Assembly: GCF_023704175.1 (NCBI RefSeq)
Contig: NZ_CP084530.1
Coordinates: forward strand, 1,448,001 to 1,512,000
Length of the DNA stretch: 64,000 nucleotides
Origin: Paenibacillus sp. YPG26
GTDB lineage: Bacteria; Bacillota; Bacilli; Paenibacillales; Paenibacillaceae
Direction of reading: 5' to 3'
Below, in pieces: positions 61,850-64,000 of this stretch (the stretch's first letter is position 1; the number at the start of each line of letters is the position of its first letter). Made by a program: the position numbers and the translations under genes. The notes beneath the pieces were generated by a model that saw only the letters and a list, made by a program, of their open reading frames with translations, had not been told where the DNA came from and made no database searches.

Positions 61850-62755
61850 ATGCAGCAGTGGATTTCTAAATTATCCAGGGCAGAGGTCGGCAGTATTCTG
61901 ACCAACGAGCCAATGGCCAAATATACAACATGGAAAATCGGAGGTCCCGCTGATGCGGTGATCGTGCCGGAGACAGTACAGCAGCTTCAGCATCTAATCC
62001 GTATTCTGCATGAGGAGAAGGTTCCTTGGATGCTTGTTGGCAAGGGGTCCAACATGCTCGTGTCCGATCTTGGAATCCGCGGCGCGGTGATCAGACTCGG
62101 TAAGGGGCTTGAAGGCTCAGAGTTCCGGGGAACAGAAGTGGAAGCGGACGGAGGCGCAAGCTTTGTCAGTCTAAGCATTATGGCGGGCAAGAAGGGACTT
62201 ACAGGTATGGAGTTCGCTTCAGGTATTCCCGGCACGGTTGGGGGAGCGGTATACATGAACGCCGGCGCGCACGGGTCTGATGTGTCACGCATATTCAAAT
62301 CCGCTGAGATTGTACTGGAGACAGGGGAATTGGTTAGCTACAACGCGGAGCAGATGGGGTTCGCTTATCGCCATTCAATCCTGCACGAACGGAGTGGGAT
62401 CGTGGCTAAAGCCGTCTTCGAGCTTATGGAAGGTGATCGTACGGCGATTTCATCAACTATGGCGGCCTACAAAGACCGGAGAAGACAGACTCAGCCTTTG
62501 CAGCAGCCGTGCGCCGGGAGCGTGTTCCGCAACCCGCCGGGAGATCACGCCGCAAGGCTGATTGAAGCCGCTGGTCTGAAGGGTTACCGGTCAGGCGGTG
62601 CCGAGGTATCTGAGATGCATGCCAATTTCATTGTTAATACCGGGCAAGCGACAGCAGAGGACGTACTCACCCTGATGAACCATATTCAAAGCGTTGTTGC
62701 CTCTAAATTCGAAGTGAATTTGGTTCCGGAAGTGTTCTGCGTGGGTGAGCGGTAA
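61850..62755 (+). CDS. murB: UDP-N-acetylenolpyruvylglucosamine reductase MurB
   Basis: The 301-residue FAD enzyme has the FAD motifs GKGSNMLVSD and SGIPGTVGGAVYMNAGAHG and the catalytic serine in CAGSVFRNPPG, with SEMHANFIVN near the end. It reduces the MurA product to UDP-MurNAc. ATG 61850 follows AGGGAGGG by eight bases and gives the usual length. The frame is also open upstream to 61700, which would add 50 residues without family support. A 167-base gap after murG interrupts the tight packing here. Confidence 0.95.
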   Translation: MQQWISKLSRAEVGSILTNEPMAKYTTWKIGGPADAVIVPETVQQLQHLIRILHEEKVPWMLVGKGSNMLVSDLGIRGAVIRLGKGLEGSEFRGTEVEADGGASFVSLSIMAGKKGLTGMEFASGIPGTVGGAVYMNAGAHGSDVSRIFKSAEIVLETGELVSYNAEQMGFAYRHSILHERSGIVAKAVFELMEGDRTAISSTMAAYKDRRRQTQPLQQPCAGSVFRNPPGDHAARLIEAAGLKGYRSGGAEVSEMHANFIVNTGQATAEDVLTLMNHIQSVVASKFEVNLVPEVFCVGER

Positions 62756-62771
62756 ACTCGGAGGTGATACA

Positions 62772-64000
62772 TTGGACAAATTGGTGATTGAAGGCGGGCA
62801 ACCCCTATCAGGAACCATTCGTATCCATGGAGCGAAAAATGCCGCATTGCCAATTCTGGCAGCGAGTCTGCTGTCCGGAGGGAAGGTTCAGCTGCGCAAT
62901 GTGCCGCGTCTGCTTGATATTGATGTCATGCTGCGCATTCTGAACCGACTAGGCTGCAGTACGATTCACAGAGGGGACACCGTGGTTGTTGATTCAAGCG
63001 GGGCGGATTCATGCCAAGTGCCGGAAGATTTAATGAAGCTGATGAGGTCTTCGATATTTCTAATGGGACCTTTGCTGGCCAAGTTTGGCGAGGTGTGCGT
63101 GTATCAGCCGGGCGGATGTGCGATCGGGGAACGTAAGATCGATCTTCATTTGAACGGGCTTAAGGCCCTTGGCGCCGAGATCGAGGAGAACGACGAGCAG
63201 ATTTGGTGCCGTGCCAAGAAGCTGGTGGGTGCGGATATCCATTTGGATTTCCCAAGTGTAGGGGCAACAGAGAACATTATGATGGCTGCTGTACTGGCTG
63301 AAGGGACCACCATAATTACCAACGCGGCCCGTGAGCCCGAGATTCAGGATCTGCAGAATTTCCTGAATGAGATGGGCGCGAGCATTATGGGGGCAGGAAC
63401 AGACACCATCAAGATTCGCGGGGTGAAGCAGTTATTTCCATGCGAGTATGGGATAATTCCTGACCGAATCGTGGCTGGAACTGCGTTAATTGCGGCTGCA
63501 GCTACCCGGGGCACGGTAACATTGACTCATTGCAATCCAGCCCATCTCATCTCGCTGCTTCATGTCCTGAGGCGCGCTGGTGTTCAAATAGGGGTATGCA
63601 ATGATATAATCAATGTTAGTAGTCTTGGGAGACCTAAAGCGGTAGAGAGCATTGTGACCTCTCCTTATCCTGCCTTTCCTACCGACCTCCAGTCTCAGGT
63701 TATGGTGCTGCTATCCTTGGCGGATGGCATCAGTATGATGAGAGAGACCGTGTTCGAAGGCAGGTTCAAGCATGTGGATGAGCTTGTGCGTATGGGTGCT
63801 GATATCTCGGTGAATTCTACCTCTGCTTACATCCGCGGAGTTCCGAGATTATATGGGGCAACAGTAGAAGCAACGGATTTAAGAGCCGGTGCAGCGCTGG
63901 TTATTGCAGGACTGTCCGCTCACGGCCAGACTGTTGTTGAGCAGGTTCATCACATTGACCGGGGATATGATCGCATAGAGAATTTGTTTCAGCGGCTGGG
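62772..64000 (+). CDS. murA: UDP-GlcNAc enolpyruvyl transferase MurA, 3' end beyond window
   Basis: The frame starts at TTG 62772, seven bases after GGAGG in GGAGGTGAT, and stays open to the end of the window (409 codons). It has HGAKNAALPILAASLL with the substrate lysine and asparagine, and the catalytic C116 in QPGGCAIGERKIDLH. MurA transfers enolpyruvate to UDP-GlcNAc, the first committed step of peptidoglycan synthesis and the fosfomycin target; the cysteine makes it sensitive in principle. About the last ten residues are probably missing. Confidence 0.95.
   Translation, partial: MDKLVIEGGQPLSGTIRIHGAKNAALPILAASLLSGGKVQLRNVPRLLDIDVMLRILNRLGCSTIHRGDTVVVDSSGADSCQVPEDLMKLMRSSIFLMGPLLAKFGEVCVYQPGGCAIGERKIDLHLNGLKALGAEIEENDEQIWCRAKKLVGADIHLDFPSVGATENIMMAAVLAEGTTIITNAAREPEIQDLQNFLNEMGASIMGAGTDTIKIRGVKQLFPCEYGIIPDRIVAGTALIAAAATRGTVTLTHCNPAHLISLLHVLRRAGVQIGVCNDIINVSSLGRPKAVESIVTSPYPAFPTDLQSQVMVLLSLADGISMMRETVFEGRFKHVDELVRMGADISVNSTSAYIRGVPRLYGATVEATDLRAGAALVIAGLSAHGQTVVEQVHHIDRGYDRIENLFQRL

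Overview
The window reads as chromosomal backbone from an endospore-forming member of the Bacillales, most likely Paenibacillus or a close relative. Evidence: moderate GC content, ribosome binding sites close to AAGGAGG, frequent TTG and GTG starts, a type B RNase P RNA, a glycine T-box, bacillithiol synthesis (bshC), meso-diaminopimelate peptidoglycan (DNPR motif in MurE) and many sporulation genes (yqfD, spoVD, spoVE, a YlaJ-type lipoprotein, rsfA). Genus is inferred from gene order, not from a marker gene. No prophage, insertion sequence, CRISPR array, tRNA or plasmid function was seen.

Layout. 1-7611: yqfD (partial), phoH, pgpH, ybeY, dgkA, era, yqzL and recO, a block for RNA maturation, c-di-AMP turnover and lipid recycling. 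It is interrupted between dgkA and era by about 930 bp of hairpin-rich non-coding DNA holding eight copies of a 71-73 bp repeat. 7612-14747: a T-box leader controlling glyQS, then yaiI, dnaG and sigA, the macromolecular synthesis cluster. 14813-18060: an unknown membrane protein, trmK, nif3 and RNase P RNA. 18065-27375: a convergent subtilase, ypuI, two small proteins, a lytic transglycosylase, the cysteine desulfurase-thiI pair, two divergent TerC exporters and a small membrane protein. 27390-38626: typA, ylaH, an LCP wall ligase, ylaJ and ylaK homologues, an orphan solute-binding protein facing a secreted coiled-coil protein, a DUF2626 protein, rsfA, panE and a DUF3397-like protein. 38887-44630: a complete oppABCDF peptide importer. 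44713-64000: bshC, an S-adenosylhomocysteinase of the short type, then the division and cell wall (dcw) cluster mraZ, rsmH, ftsL, pbpB, spoVD, murE, murF, mraY, murD, spoVE, murG, murB and murA (cut by the window end).

How the genes work together. The right third builds the lipid II pathway from UDP-GlcNAc (MurA, MurB, then MurD/E/F, MraY, MurG) and supplies vegetative and spore-specific polymerase parts (PbpB, SpoVD, SpoVE). MraZ probably controls it through four 10-bp direct repeats just ahead of its gene. DgkA can recycle undecaprenol for the same pathway, and the LCP protein can attach polymers to the finished wall.

Most of the window is ordinary conserved backbone. The items most worth a second look are the repeat array before era (with a compensatory base change in a hairpin), convergent genes whose stop codons overlap inside the loop of a shared terminator (34687-34710), the MraZ boxes, the short-type SAH hydrolase between bshC and mraZ, a terminator inside a small reading frame (31101-31134), and a terminator-like hairpin between oppA and oppB. 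I found no clear evidence for an entirely new multi-gene system.
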